Source of the DNA: Elusimicrobiaceae bacterium
GTDB taxonomy: Bacteria > Elusimicrobiota > Elusimicrobia > Elusimicrobiales > Elusimicrobiaceae
Length of the DNA stretch: 64,000 bases
Direction: 5' to 3'
Assembly (NCBI GenBank): GCA_016281355.1
Contig: JAEEIL010000026.1
Location: 51,627 to 115,626 of the forward strand
The position numbers and the translations under genes are program-made. Within the stretch, counting starts at the first letter, position 1. Every line of letters begins with the position of its first letter. This document shows positions 42,782 through 52,026 of the stretch, piece after piece. The notes below the pieces were generated by a model. The model saw nothing but the letters and a program-made list of their open reading frames with translations, did no database searches and had not been told where the DNA came from.

Positions 42782-45331
42782 TTACATTTCCCAACGTACA
42801 AAAAGTGGTGTAAAAGGGTGCGGAATATTTGCGTTAAAAGGTAAAATCCTTAAAACATAATCCTGACGGCCACTTGTTTCGGGCTGAATCTCAAGTTCAT
42901 ATTTATATATGCCATTTTCTTGTTTAACAAGATTCATAGCCATATCTTTTGAACTTTCAAAGGCACCGCCCATACCACGTGTACCGACTTGTAATTGTAC
43001 CACTACATCTTGCGGTTTTAAAGAACCTAAAGTAACATCAGCCTTAATTTTTAATTTTTGTCCGACAAGTATTTCTCCGTCAATTTGACCTGTTCTGTCT
43101 GTTATAGTTACTTGTGGCCAATTATCCGCAATTTGTTTACGCCATTTGGCAACTTCTGCAGTACGCCCGGTTGTGTTTAACATGCTGCCGTAATAATGTG
43201 CTTTGGTGTAGAATTTATCATAATATTCCTGCACCATGCGGTGTGTGTTAAAGAAAGGTACTATTTTTGAAATGGAATCTTTCATCTTGCTTATCCATTT
43301 TTGCGGTAAACCGTCCGCATCTCGGTCATAATAAGTAGGGATAACTTCTTGTTCAAGCAAGTTGTAAAGTGCTTGGCTTTCAACTTCATCACGTTCATTA
43401 TCATCTTTATAGGTATCGGAACCGGTTATTGACCAACTAAAATCACATGGGCCGACTTCGTCCCACCAACCGTCAAGTATTGACAAAGCCAAAGCACCGT
43501 TTAAAGCCGCTTTCATACCGCTTGTGCCGGATGCTTCCATAGGTCTGATTGGGTTATTAAGCCAGACATCAACACCTTGTACCATGTATCTTGCCAGGTT
43601 CATGTTATAATCTTCGGCAAAAACAATTTTGCCTTTAAATCTAGGATCAAGCATATAGGTAAATATTTTTTTAATAAATTCTTTGCCTGCGCTATCTGCC
43701 GGGTGTGCTTTACCAGCGAATACAAATTGTACCGGTCTTTTTGGATTATTAACAATTTTTGCTAATCTTTCCGGATCTTTAAAAAGCAAAGTTGCACGTT
43801 TATAAGTTGCAAAACGGCGTGCAAAACCGATAGTCAAAACGCCTTCTTCCAAAACATTTTCCGCAAGTTTTATTGTTTGTAAACTTGCCGCCATACGGTG
43901 TGCTTGGCGTACTGCTTTTGCTCGGATATGTTTAATAAGTTTGTCTTTGCGTATATTATGTATATTCCAAAGTTCATCAGTAGGGATATCATATACTTTG
44001 TTCCAAACATTTTGATCAAAATTATCTAATGGGTTTGAGGCATTACTTAAATATTTTTTATACAAATCATTATGTTCATGGCTTACCCAGCTGGCTGAAT
44101 GTACACCGTTTGTAATGCTTGTTATCGGTACTTCGTTTACATTTAAATTCGGCCAGACTTTATGCCACATTTCACGGGAGACTTTACCATGTAATTTTGC
44201 TACGCCGTTTAAGTAAGCGGAAAGTTTTAAAGCAAAAACCGTCATGCAAAACATTGGGGATTCGGGCGTTTCTTTACCGTAATCTAAAAATCTATCCCAG
44301 CCGATGCCAAGTTGCATGACATAAGGTTCCATAAATTTCTTAACTAAATTAAAATCAAAATGTTCATTACCTGCAATTACAGGCGTGTGGGTGGTAAATA
44401 CTGAAGTTGCCCAAACAATTTCGCGTGCCTCGTCAAAGGAAATTCTGCGTTCTTGCATAATTTCAATGATGCGTTCGCAAAGTAAAAATGCGGAGTGTCC
44501 TTCGTTAATATGATAAACAGTCGGTTTTAAACCAAGTGCTTTTAAAGCTTTTACACCACCTACACCAAGAACAATTTCTTGTTTAATTCTGTTTTCCCTA
44601 TCACCGCCGTAAAGTTGTTCGGTAATAGTTCTGTGTTGGGGTGGGTTTTCAGGTAAATTTGTATCAAGCAAATATAAGCAAGTGCGCCCTACGGGAACGC
44701 GCCAGATCATTGCTTTAATAGTTTCGCGGCCTAAAGGAATATCGACGGTTAAGTGGTTGCCATCTGCTTTTAACATAGGTTCAACGGACATGTGTGCCCA
44801 GTCATTTTCCGGGTATTGTTCGCCTTGCCAACCGTCTTTATTTAAAACTTGTTTAACATAACCTTTTTGATAGAATAAACCGACACCGATTAAAGGTAAA
44901 CCGAGGTCGCTTGAGCTTTTGATATGATCGCCTGAAAGCATACCAAGACCGCCGGAATAAATCGGCAAACCTTCGCCGATACCGTATTCCATTGAAAAGT
45001 ACGCGGTTAAAAAGTTGTCTTTGCCTTGCCCTTTAATTTTATTAAACCAAGTATTTTGCTCTTTTTGATAGTTTCTGTAAAGGGACTCTACATAATTAAG
45101 TTGTGCAATAAAATCTTTATCACGGCTAAGTTCTTCTAAGCGTTTTTGTGAAACCGTTGCCATAAGCCATTTTGGCATACGTAAACTTTGTTCCCAAAGT
45201 TTTTCGTCGATTTTAACAAATAAATTGATAGCGTCCCAATTCCATGCAAACCACATATTGTTGGAAAGTTCTTCCAAGAATTTCATATTATCCGGCAAAT
45301 CCGGTGTAACTTTAAATGAATGAATTTTCAT
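42782..45331 (-). CDS. glgP: Alpha-glucan (glycogen/maltodextrin) phosphorylase
   Basis: 849 residues of the GT35 type with the N-terminal DUF3417 region (NNMWFAWNWDAINLF), as in Thermotoga GlgP. YFSMEYGIGEGLPIYSGGLG, HINEGHSAFLLCERI and the PLP-lysine motif EASGTSGMKAALNG are intact. A C-terminal Ig-like domain (~750-849) is present. It releases glucose 1-phosphate from glycogen, which Pgm converts. AAGGGGA before the ATG. It leads the set glgP-trmL-MFS. Confidence 0.94.
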   Translation of the reverse strand: MKIHSFKVTPDLPDNMKFLEELSNNMWFAWNWDAINLFVKIDEKLWEQSLRMPKWLMATVSQKRLEELSRDKDFIAQLNYVESLYRNYQKEQNTWFNKIKGQGKDNFLTAYFSMEYGIGEGLPIYSGGLGMLSGDHIKSSSDLGLPLIGVGLFYQKGYVKQVLNKDGWQGEQYPENDWAHMSVEPMLKADGNHLTVDIPLGRETIKAMIWRVPVGRTCLYLLDTNLPENPPQHRTITEQLYGGDRENRIKQEIVLGVGGVKALKALGLKPTVYHINEGHSAFLLCERIIEIMQERRISFDEAREIVWATSVFTTHTPVIAGNEHFDFNLVKKFMEPYVMQLGIGWDRFLDYGKETPESPMFCMTVFALKLSAYLNGVAKLHGKVSREMWHKVWPNLNVNEVPITSITNGVHSASWVSHEHNDLYKKYLSNASNPLDNFDQNVWNKVYDIPTDELWNIHNIRKDKLIKHIRAKAVRQAHRMAASLQTIKLAENVLEEGVLTIGFARRFATYKRATLLFKDPERLAKIVNNPKRPVQFVFAGKAHPADSAGKEFIKKIFTYMLDPRFKGKIVFAEDYNMNLARYMVQGVDVWLNNPIRPMEASGTSGMKAALNGALALSILDGWWDEVGPCDFSWSITGSDTYKDDNERDEVESQALYNLLEQEVIPTYYDRDADGLPQKWISKMKDSISKIVPFFNTHRMVQEYYDKFYTKAHYYGSMLNTTGRTAEVAKWRKQIADNWPQVTITDRTGQIDGEILVGQKLKIKADVTLGSLKPQDVVVQLQVGTRGMGGAFESSKDMAMNLVKQENGIYKYELEIQPETSGRQDYVLRILPFNANIPHPFTPLFVRWEM

Positions 45332-45370
45332 AAAATCCCCTTAAATGGTGTATATATATAGTATAGCAAA

Positions 45371-45838
45371 TTACAACTTAAACTTATTTTTAAAATTGCG
45401 TTCCATATCACGCGAAACAGCTTTGTCTTTTAAAGTCTTGCGTTTATCATATAGGTGTTTACCTTTTGCCAAAGCAATTTTTACTTTTGCCCAACCGTCT
45501 TTTATGTAAAGTTCTAGCGGAACTATTGTTTGCCCCTTAACTTCACTTGCGGCTGCAAGTTTGTTTATTTCCCTGCGGTTTAAAAGCAATTTGCGTGTTC
45601 TCGTTGGGTCCAAAGCTGTATGAGTATTAAAAACATAGGGCTTAATATTCATGTTAAGAATTTGCGCTTCCCCATTATCTACACGCACGAAAGCCGCCCT
45701 CAAAGAACATTCTTTGTTGCGAATAGATTTAATTTCTGCACCAAGCAAGACAAGGCCTGCCTCAAAAGTATCTAAAATGAAATACTCATGCAGGGCTTGG
45801 CGGTTGGTAGCGATTACTTCTATGCCTTTCTTTCTCAT
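45371..45838 (-). CDS. smpB: SsrA-binding protein
   Basis: 155 residues. SmpB fold with ATNRQALHEYFILDTFEAGL, the OB-fold GAEIKSIRNKECSLR, and the basic C-terminal tail GKHLYDKRKTLKDK. It delivers tmRNA to stalled ribosomes. The tmRNA gene (ssrA) was not seen in this window. No Shine-Dalgarno; TAAAAT lies six bases before the ATG. Confidence 0.96.
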   Translation of the reverse strand: MRKKGIEVIATNRQALHEYFILDTFEAGLVLLGAEIKSIRNKECSLRAAFVRVDNGEAQILNMNIKPYVFNTHTALDPTRTRKLLLNRREINKLAAASEVKGQTIVPLELYIKDGWAKVKIALAKGKHLYDKRKTLKDKAVSRDMERNFKNKFKL

Positions 45839-45844
45839 ACATAT

Positions 45845-45850
45845 ATTTTA
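45845..45850 (-). promoter_or_regulatory. -10 box for smpB, leaderless spacing
   Basis: Minus-strand TAAAAT-ATATGT-ATG, identical in all fifteen bases to the thrC start region. Confidence 0.5.
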
Positions 45851-45894
45851 GCATTTTAGGAGTAAATTTTTGCTTGTTTATATTAGGCCTATAT

Positions 45895-45939
45895 AGGTCC
45901 TTTGGGTACTTTTATCTGAGCCTTTTGGACCTTGTTTTT
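45895..45939 (+). other. Hairpin with T tract, possible terminator or small RNA end
   Basis: Stem AGGTCC (45895-45900) / GGACCT (45927-45932), then TGTTTTTT. It points to the plus strand, where no gene lies upstream, so it may be the 3' end of a short RNA or an attenuator for the next gene. The stem is only six pairs with a long loop. Confidence 0.3.
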
Positions 45940-45994
45940 TATTTCTTTTTCCTTTAAACTTTACAATAAGCAGTAAACTAATGAGGAGGAATGT

Positions 45995-46996
45995 ATGAAA
46001 CGAATAAACAATGCAATCAGTTTAGTAATGGCGGTAGTAATGTTAATTACCGGCACCCCTGCTTTGCAAGCCTCAGAGTTGGCTTTAGACAGGGCACAAA
46101 TGGCAGAATTGCAAAAAGAGATTTTGCAAAATGTTAAACTGGATTTTAACTCAACAAAAGATCCTGTACAAGAGTTAATGGATAGGTATGAACAAGCAAA
46201 AATTAATAATGAAGCAAGAATAAAAGAACTTAGTGAAATAAATGAAGTAGAAGTAGAGGCTGCAAAGGAATATTTAGAAAAGTTAAAGGAAGATGTTAAG
46301 AAGGCAGCCAAAACTGAAGCTTATGCTAAAATCCCCAGAAAAGAAAGAAAAATAGTGGCACTTAGCACTAACTTGTTTGATAGGATAAGAGATGTGGAAA
46401 GAGAAGTATTAGAAACAGATGATACTTTAGAGATCGTTGCATATGAAATTATGACAGTATCGGTGATAAGTATAGTTGTAGGAGGTTTACTGTGGGGTCT
46501 TGGAACATTATTCGGTCATTTGATAGATGATGCGGGTTTAATTATAACAGGAAAAGTAGGGAAAGTAATATGTGCTGTAGGGTATGGCACATTTGTTGCT
46601 TTAACATTTTTATTGCTTGTACGAGAACTTTGCACAATTTCATACAAACCGGTAATAAGTTCTACTATGAGTGTAAATGACACCATTAAAGTATTTAGTG
46701 AAAAACCATTTATGTTTCTTGATCAATTCGAAAACGTATATGAATATGCAAATTTGTATGATAAATGCCCCGAACTTTTAAAAGATGCAGTAGATATTGA
46801 ATTTTATGTTTCTAGTAACCCGAATTTACGAAATATGAAAGATAAATTGTTCACTCAGACCATATATTGGTATCAAAAGAAACCGCAAGAGAGAGTTGCA
46901 GAATTACACAAATTAGCCGAACGTTTAAGAGCGGAAGCAAAAGCAGGTGCAAAAGAACAATTCAACAACTTAAAAGTCGGCTTAGAAGAAGCATAA
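45995..46996 (+). CDS. Unknown exported coiled-coil protein with two membrane helices
   Basis: 333 residues. Signal peptide (~1-26, ending ALQAS), then a charged coiled coil (~30-115), two hydrophobic helices (about 150-172 and 188-210) and a helical, Lys/Glu-rich C-terminus. VIVVGGLLWGLGTLFG-like glycine spacing marks the first helix. No known domain recognised. It has a strong AGGAGG site and its own terminator, so it is a single-gene unit that is probably well expressed. It may be an envelope or surface protein. Confidence 0.7.
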   Translation: MKRINNAISLVMAVVMLITGTPALQASELALDRAQMAELQKEILQNVKLDFNSTKDPVQELMDRYEQAKINNEARIKELSEINEVEVEAAKEYLEKLKEDVKKAAKTEAYAKIPRKERKIVALSTNLFDRIRDVEREVLETDDTLEIVAYEIMTVSVISIVVGGLLWGLGTLFGHLIDDAGLIITGKVGKVICAVGYGTFVALTFLLLVRELCTISYKPVISSTMSVNDTIKVFSEKPFMFLDQFENVYEYANLYDKCPELLKDAVDIEFYVSSNPNLRNMKDKLFTQTIYWYQKKPQERVAELHKLAERLRAEAKAGAKEQFNNLKVGLEEA

Positions 46997-47019
46997 TAAA
47001 CATTTAAATAAAGAGAGAT

Positions 47020-47054
47020 CCCCATTTGGTTTTATAAATGGGGGTTTCTTTTTT
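47020..47054 (+). terminator. Rho-independent terminator of the unknown coiled-coil gene
   Basis: Stem CCCCATTT / AAATGGGG with an eight-base loop, then TTTCTTTTTT. Confidence 0.88.
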
Positions 47055-47127
47055 AAAAACGTTGTGAACTCATACAACAGTACCTAAAATATATTTATTT
47101 TTTAGTATAATATAAAAAGGGGAGTTT

Positions 47128-48171
47128 ATGAGTACACTCGTAATAATAATTTTGACCATCATAATTTTGCTCGCTTTGTTTTTGCCTTTTATGGTACATA
47201 CGGTGGAGCAACAACTTGAGGCCTTTTTGTTTGTCCTCGGTATTATTGCTGTTACTGCTATCGGGGCATGGAATTGGCATCTTGTAACAGATGCTATAAC
47301 AGAGCCTATAAAAATCTCTTTAGCGGTTTTAATCATTGGTTTGCTTTTCAAAAAATTTAGATTAAAGATAACACATTTTATTGAGCATATTGAATCAAAA
47401 ATCGGACTTAAAAAAACTATTATTTTACTTGTAGGTGCATTAGGTTTTTTCTCAAGTGTGATAACTGCAATAGTTGCCGCTTTAATACTTTGTGAAATTG
47501 CCGCAACTTTACGCTTAACCAGGCGCGATACGATACACGTTATAGTTATGGGTTGTTTTGCGATAGGCCTTGGGGCAATTTTAACGCCTATCGGTGAACC
47601 GCTTTCAACAATAGTTGTTAGCAAACTTTCAGGTGAGCCGCATCATGCCGGTTTTTTCTATTTACTTAAATTGCTTTGGTATTTAATCATACCGGGTGTT
47701 GCCTTTTTTGCTTATATGGCAGGGCGTACCAAGGATGAACAAATCAAAAGCCAGCAACATGTAACAATTGATAGTTCAAAAGATATTTTGATACGTGCGG
47801 CTAAAGTATATTTGTTTATTATGGCTTTGGTTTTCTTCGGTCACGGGCTTACGCCTTTGGCTGAAATCAGTATTATGAAACTGCCTTTGGCTGCATTATA
47901 TTGGGCAAACTCAATTTCCGCAATTTTAGATAATGCTACACTTGCTGCTGCGGAAATTGTACCGACGATGACAAATACTCAAATTGAATTTTTACTTATG
48001 GGTTTAGTTGTCTCAGGTGGTTTTTTGATACCGGGTAATATCCCGAACATTATTTGTGCTTCAAAATTTAAAATTAAAAGTAAGGAGTGGGCAAAGCAGG
48101 CTTTGCCGATAGGTATTGCTTGCATGTTAGTTTACTTTGTGTTGCTTGAACTTTTGCCTAAGGTAAAATAA
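47128..48171 (+). CDS. DUF1646 integral membrane transporter
   Basis: 347 residues, about nine to ten membrane segments. GLGAILTPIGEPLSTIVVSKL and the symmetric GGFLIPGNIPNIICASKFKIKS look like the two re-entrant substrate loops of the ion-transporter superfamily, typical of DUF1646. The substrate is unknown; sodium or another cation is often proposed. A -10 (TATAAT, 47106-47111) and AAGGGGAG precede the ATG. The MgtC gene follows at one base, suggesting linked ion homeostasis. Confidence 0.82.
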   Translation: MSTLVIIILTIIILLALFLPFMVHTVEQQLEAFLFVLGIIAVTAIGAWNWHLVTDAITEPIKISLAVLIIGLLFKKFRLKITHFIEHIESKIGLKKTIILLVGALGFFSSVITAIVAALILCEIAATLRLTRRDTIHVIVMGCFAIGLGAILTPIGEPLSTIVVSKLSGEPHHAGFFYLLKLLWYLIIPGVAFFAYMAGRTKDEQIKSQQHVTIDSSKDILIRAAKVYLFIMALVFFGHGLTPLAEISIMKLPLAALYWANSISAILDNATLAAAEIVPTMTNTQIEFLLMGLVVSGGFLIPGNIPNIICASKFKIKSKEWAKQALPIGIACMLVYFVLLELLPKVK

Positions 48172-48172
48172 A

Positions 48173-48814
48173 ATGATAACTTTAACAGATGCATTAATCC
48201 GTTTAGCAATATCATTCTTTTTGGGTGCTGTCGTCGGTTTTGAAAGGCAGTATCATGAAAAGCCGGCAGGATTTTCTACAAACACTTTGATTTGTATAGG
48301 TTCAACTGTCTTTGCTTTGATTTCTTTGCTTTCTGCAAAATATTTTGGCGGTGATCCGGCCAGAATTGCAGCACAAATTGTAACCGGTGTAGGTTTTTTA
48401 GGTGCGGGTTCAATTATCAGGGAAGGTAATAAAATTTCGGGTTTGACAACTGCTGCAGGTATTTGGGTTGTAGCTGCTATCGGTATGGCAATAGGTTATG
48501 GGGAGTTCGGTATAGCATGTTTTGCCGTTATTTTGGTTTTACTCCTGCAAGTATTTCGCCGTAAAATTTTAAATGCTTTTGAGTCGGTAAAAACTTTCGA
48601 ATATATAACAATCAAATGCGAACCTGATATTCAACTCGTTACAAAAATTGAAGATGCTATTAAAGCGGAAGGCGTAACCGTAGTTAAGAGCCATTTTTAC
48701 AAAGTAGACGGTAAACTTGTTATAAAACTTGTTACGGATATGTCCGAAAAAACTTTTAAGACGATTTTTAAAAAATTATTAACCTTTAAGGAAATTATTA
48801 GTTTGGACCGTTAA
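48173..48814 (+). CDS. MgtC/SapB family membrane protein
   Basis: 213 residues. Four to five membrane helices with GAVVGFERQYHEKPAGF, DPARIAAQIVTGVGFLGAGS and GLTTAAGIWVVAAIG, the MgtC core, plus a C-terminal ACT-like soluble domain (~145-213). MgtC proteins affect Mg2+ starvation responses and ATP synthase in pathogens (family knowledge). It overlaps in transcription with DUF1646 before it and is two bases from kdsA. Confidence 0.88.
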   Translation: MITLTDALIRLAISFFLGAVVGFERQYHEKPAGFSTNTLICIGSTVFALISLLSAKYFGGDPARIAAQIVTGVGFLGAGSIIREGNKISGLTTAAGIWVVAAIGMAIGYGEFGIACFAVILVLLLQVFRRKILNAFESVKTFEYITIKCEPDIQLVTKIEDAIKAEGVTVVKSHFYKVDGKLVIKLVTDMSEKTFKTIFKKLLTFKEIISLDR

Positions 48815-48816
48815 TT

Positions 48817-49659
48817 ATGAAAAATATTAAACAAAAAACTGTAACAATTGGTAAAATAAAATTTTCAAACGCTTTGCCTTTGGTTTTCATTGGCGGCCCT
48901 TGTGTGATTGAAGGGGAAAAAGTGTTTTTAGATACCGCTAAACAAATTTGCACTTTAATGAAAAAGGCAAAAGTTCCTTTTATTTTTAAAGCCTCTTTTG
49001 ATAAAGCAAACAGAAGTTCAATAAATGCTTACCGTGGAGTCGGGCTTAAAAAAGGCCTTGAGTTGCTGGCCGAAGTCAAACAGAAATATAATGTACCGAT
49101 TTTAACCGATATTCATGAACCTTATCAGGCTAGTGTTGTTGCAAAAGTTGCAGATATTTTGCAAATTCCTGCTTTTCTTTGTAGACAAACCGATTTGGTT
49201 TTGGCAGCTGCAAAAACAGGGAAAGTTATAAATGTGAAAAAAGGCCAATTTTTAGCACCTCAAGGTGTTAATGAAATAATCAAAAAAATTGAAAGTACAG
49301 GCAATAAAAACATTTTGCTTACTGAGCGCGGTGCAAGTTTCGGTTACGGTGATTTAGTGGTTGATATGCGTAGTTTTGAAATCATGCGCCGCACCGGCTA
49401 TCCCGTTGTTTTTGATTTAACACACTCTATGCAAAAACCTGTTGGGGCAGGTTTAACCGGAGGAGATAAAACTGTTGCACTTACTTTGGCGCGTGCTGCC
49501 GCAGGTGCAGGTATTGCCGCTGTGTTCTTTGAAGCACATCCGCACCCGGAAAAAGCCCTTTCAGATAAAGCAAATACTTTAAGTTTACCCGAATTAAAAG
49601 AAGTTATAAAACAAATGACTGCGATTGATGAGGTTACAAAATGCCAAAGGATGAGTTAA
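48817..49659 (+). CDS. kdsA: 3-deoxy-8-phosphooctulonate synthase
   Basis: 280 residues. Motifs GGPCVIEGE, FKASFDKANRSSINAYRG, LTDIHEP, IPAFLCRQTDL and FDLTHSMQKP match KdsA. It condenses arabinose 5-phosphate with PEP to make Kdo 8-phosphate for LPS. The next two ORFs are a short membrane protein overlapping its end and kdsD, which makes the arabinose 5-phosphate. Confidence 0.95.
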   Translation: MKNIKQKTVTIGKIKFSNALPLVFIGGPCVIEGEKVFLDTAKQICTLMKKAKVPFIFKASFDKANRSSINAYRGVGLKKGLELLAEVKQKYNVPILTDIHEPYQASVVAKVADILQIPAFLCRQTDLVLAAAKTGKVINVKKGQFLAPQGVNEIIKKIESTGNKNILLTERGASFGYGDLVVDMRSFEIMRRTGYPVVFDLTHSMQKPVGAGLTGGDKTVALTLARAAAGAGIAAVFFEAHPHPEKALSDKANTLSLPELKEVIKQMTAIDEVTKCQRMS

Positions 49660-49811
49660 AAGAAACTTTAACTAAAACTTTAAAGGTTATCGCCATTATT
49701 TATGCTGTTTTACTTGCTTTATTTTTTGCTGTTAGCGCGGTAACAGACAAATTACCTAAACCTTATCATAAAAGAACCATTTCAGCGGAGGTTACCCCAT
49801 GGCTAAAATAA
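49641..49811 (+). CDS. Small single-span membrane protein embedded between kdsA and kdsD
   Basis: 56 codons, beginning MPKDELKETLTKTLKVIAII. Its ATG lies inside the kdsA end in another frame (19-nt overlap), and its TAA lies 13 nt inside kdsD. A GAGG site is seven bases before the ATG. A basic segment (~10-16), one hydrophobic helix (~17-35) and a basic tail fit an inner-membrane anchor with N-terminus inside. Coupled start and stop signals on both sides argue for real translation. No homologue is recognised; a role in Kdo/LPS assembly is only implied by place. Confidence 0.6.
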   Translation: MPKDELKETLTKTLKVIAIIYAVLLALFFAVSAVTDKLPKPYHKRTISAEVTPWLK

Positions 49812-50797
49812 ACAAAAAAATGCAAAATTCAGATATTTTAAAAATAGCAAAGGAAGTTTTTATTTCGGAAGAAACCGCCCTTAAAGACAGTGCCAAAATT
49901 TTGGATAAAAATTTCGTTAAAGCAGTTACACTCGTCAGTAAATCAGGGGGGAGGTTGGTTGTTGTAGGTATCGGCAAAAGCGGGCATATAGGCCGCAAAA
50001 TTTCCGCTACTTTGGCTTCAACAGGTACGCCGTCATTTTTTGTGCATCCCACAGAAGCCTTGCACGGTGATTTGGGAATGATTACAAATAAAGATATTGT
50101 TTTGGCTTTATCATTTTCAGGCGAAACAGAAGAATTAAGTAAAATTCTAACGCCTCTTAAAAAAGAAAAAATTAAAATTATTGCTTTAACCGGGCATAAA
50201 AATTCCACACTCGGTAAAATGGCTGATATTTGCCTTGAAGTCAAAATTAAACGTGAAGCTTGCCCCTATAATTTAGCACCCACTTCTTCCACGACAGCAA
50301 TGCTTGCTTTGGGCGATGCTTTGGCAATTTGTTTAATGAAAATCAAAAATTTCCATAAAGAAGATTTTGCCTTTTTTCATCCCGGCGGTACACTTGGTAA
50401 ACTTTTAACTTATTTTGTAAAAGACATCATGTTTAAAGGCAAAAACCCTGTTGTTTTAGAGGGTGCAACAGTGCAAGATGCATTGTTTGTTATGACAAAA
50501 AATAAAACTGGTGCAGCAGCTATCGTAGATAAAAAAGGTTCATTAAAAGGTTTTTTTACAGACGGTGATTTGAGAAGGTTACTCCAAAAAAAGCAAAATG
50601 TTTTGGATTTAAAAATTACTGAAGTTATGACTAAAAACCCTTTTGCCTTCCCCCAAGATATGCCTGCTATTGAGGCCGCAAAAATAATAAATGCCCGCAA
50701 ATTTGATAATGCCCCTGTGATAGATAAACATAATAAAGTTATCGGTTTTTTAGATAAGGATAATTTAATTGAATTTATTGCTCTAGCAAAAAAATAA
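49799..50797 (+). CDS. kdsD: Arabinose-5-phosphate isomerase
   Basis: 332 residues. SIS domain (GIGKSGHIGRKISATLASTG, then HPTEALHGDLGM and SFSGETEEL) and two CBS domains (FTDGDLRRLLQKKQ, FLDKDNLIEFIAL). It makes the arabinose 5-phosphate used by KdsA. GGAGG before the ATG. lptC follows at one base. kdsC, the Kdo 8-phosphate phosphatase that often follows, is absent here. Confidence 0.94.
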   Translation: MAKINKKMQNSDILKIAKEVFISEETALKDSAKILDKNFVKAVTLVSKSGGRLVVVGIGKSGHIGRKISATLASTGTPSFFVHPTEALHGDLGMITNKDIVLALSFSGETEELSKILTPLKKEKIKIIALTGHKNSTLGKMADICLEVKIKREACPYNLAPTSSTTAMLALGDALAICLMKIKNFHKEDFAFFHPGGTLGKLLTYFVKDIMFKGKNPVVLEGATVQDALFVMTKNKTGAAAIVDKKGSLKGFFTDGDLRRLLQKKQNVLDLKITEVMTKNPFAFPQDMPAIEAAKIINARKFDNAPVIDKHNKVIGFLDKDNLIEFIALAKK

Positions 50798-50798
50798 A

Positions 50799-51317
50799 AT
50801 GAAAAAACTTTTAATTTTAACCTCTTTAATTTTACTTAGCGCTTGTCAAAAAAATACTTCAAGTGATGGCACTACTGTTCCTGCACAAAGGGCGGAAGGC
50901 GTTGTTATGAGGGAAACTGCCGGCGGTGAAAGCACTTGGCAACTAAAAGCAACTTCAGCTGATTTTTATGACAACCAAGATGTTTTGATGGATAACCCTA
51001 AAATTACTCTTAATCAAGAAAAGGGTGATGCAATTTTAACAGCCAAAAAGGGAACTTTTAAAGATGGCATAATAACTTTTATAGGTTCTGTTGTCGTCAC
51101 TGTTCAAGAAGAAGATTTAAAACTTACAACTTCTAAACTTTATTATAATACAAGCACAAAAATAGCATGGACTGATGTCCCCTTTGTATTAAAACGCAGC
51201 GGTGTTACCGTTAAAGGTAAAGCATTTACGGCAGATAAAGGATTTTCAAATATTGAAATTTTTAAACAGGTTACAGATTTACCGCCTGATTTAAAGGGAT
51301 TACAACCGCTAAAATGA
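50799..51317 (+). CDS. lptC: LPS export protein LptC-like lipoprotein
   Basis: 172 residues. A lipobox (LLSAC, Cys ~16) replaces the membrane helix of E. coli LptC. The rest is a beta-jellyroll (GDAILTAKKGTFKDG, TTSKLYYNTSTKIAW) that passes LPS from the inner-membrane ABC transporter to LptA. lptA overlaps its end by four bases (ATGA). Confidence 0.85.
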   Translation: MKKLLILTSLILLSACQKNTSSDGTTVPAQRAEGVVMRETAGGESTWQLKATSADFYDNQDVLMDNPKITLNQEKGDAILTAKKGTFKDGIITFIGSVVVTVQEEDLKLTTSKLYYNTSTKIAWTDVPFVLKRSGVTVKGKAFTADKGFSNIEIFKQVTDLPPDLKGLQPLK

Positions 51318-52024
51318 GGAAATTATTTTTATTTTTCACTTTTATTTTTCTTGCCCCGTTTGTTTTTAGTCAGACGGAGCAAGATTTATCTATGCTTCTT
51401 GGCGGTATGGTAAAAAGTGATAAATGGATCATAAGGAAAGATTCTTCCGAAGAAGAATTTATAGGTAATGTTCATTATGAAAATGATATGTATAAAATTT
51501 CTGCAGATAAAGCCCTATCAAAAAGAAAAGATAAAACTTATGAACTTTCCGGTAATGTTTTTCTATCCCGCAGCGAAGATAATACGACCATAACCTTAAA
51601 TGCCGGGCGCGTTTTTTATAATCAAAAAAAAGATACGGGTTTTGCAGTAGCTGCCACCAAAAAACAAGTTAAAATAGTTTACACAACGCCCGAAAATGTG
51701 TATACTTTACTTGCAAACAAGGTGGAATTTTCAAATAAAGCAAATTTTTTTAAAGCCAAGGGTAAAGTGCAATTAAGCGATAAAGAAAACACTTTGAAAG
51801 CTGATGAAGTAACATTTAATAGGGCCACCGGTATTTTTGAGGCAATTTCAGTTCGCCCGATAGTACTTGGCAAAAATAAAGACGGCAGTTATGCTTTGGA
51901 AGCAGATAAAATGATTGTTAACACTAAAACCGGTAAATTTCAAGCAACGGGCAAACCGCAAGGTTGGTTGACTATGGCAAAAGATTTAATGACACAAGAA
52001 AATTTGAAAAAGTTAAAGGAATAA
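51314..52024 (+). CDS. lptA: LPS transport periplasmic protein LptA (OstA-like)
   Basis: 236 residues with a signal peptide ending FVFSQ. OstA beta-jellyroll repeats such as FIGNVHYENDMYKISADKAL and FKAKGKVQLSDKENTLKADE are present. It forms the bridge for LPS across the periplasm. Longer than E. coli LptA (185). lptB follows after two bases. Confidence 0.88.
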   Translation: MRKLFLFFTFIFLAPFVFSQTEQDLSMLLGGMVKSDKWIIRKDSSEEEFIGNVHYENDMYKISADKALSKRKDKTYELSGNVFLSRSEDNTTITLNAGRVFYNQKKDTGFAVAATKKQVKIVYTTPENVYTLLANKVEFSNKANFFKAKGKVQLSDKENTLKADEVTFNRATGIFEAISVRPIVLGKNKDGSYALEADKMIVNTKTGKFQATGKPQGWLTMAKDLMTQENLKKLKE

Positions 52025-52026
52025 TT

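Noticed and set aside
47070..47624. 184-residue reverse ORF over the start of the DUF1646 gene.
   Set aside because: The DUF1646 frame has membrane helices and family motifs; the reverse frame has none and would overlap its promoter.
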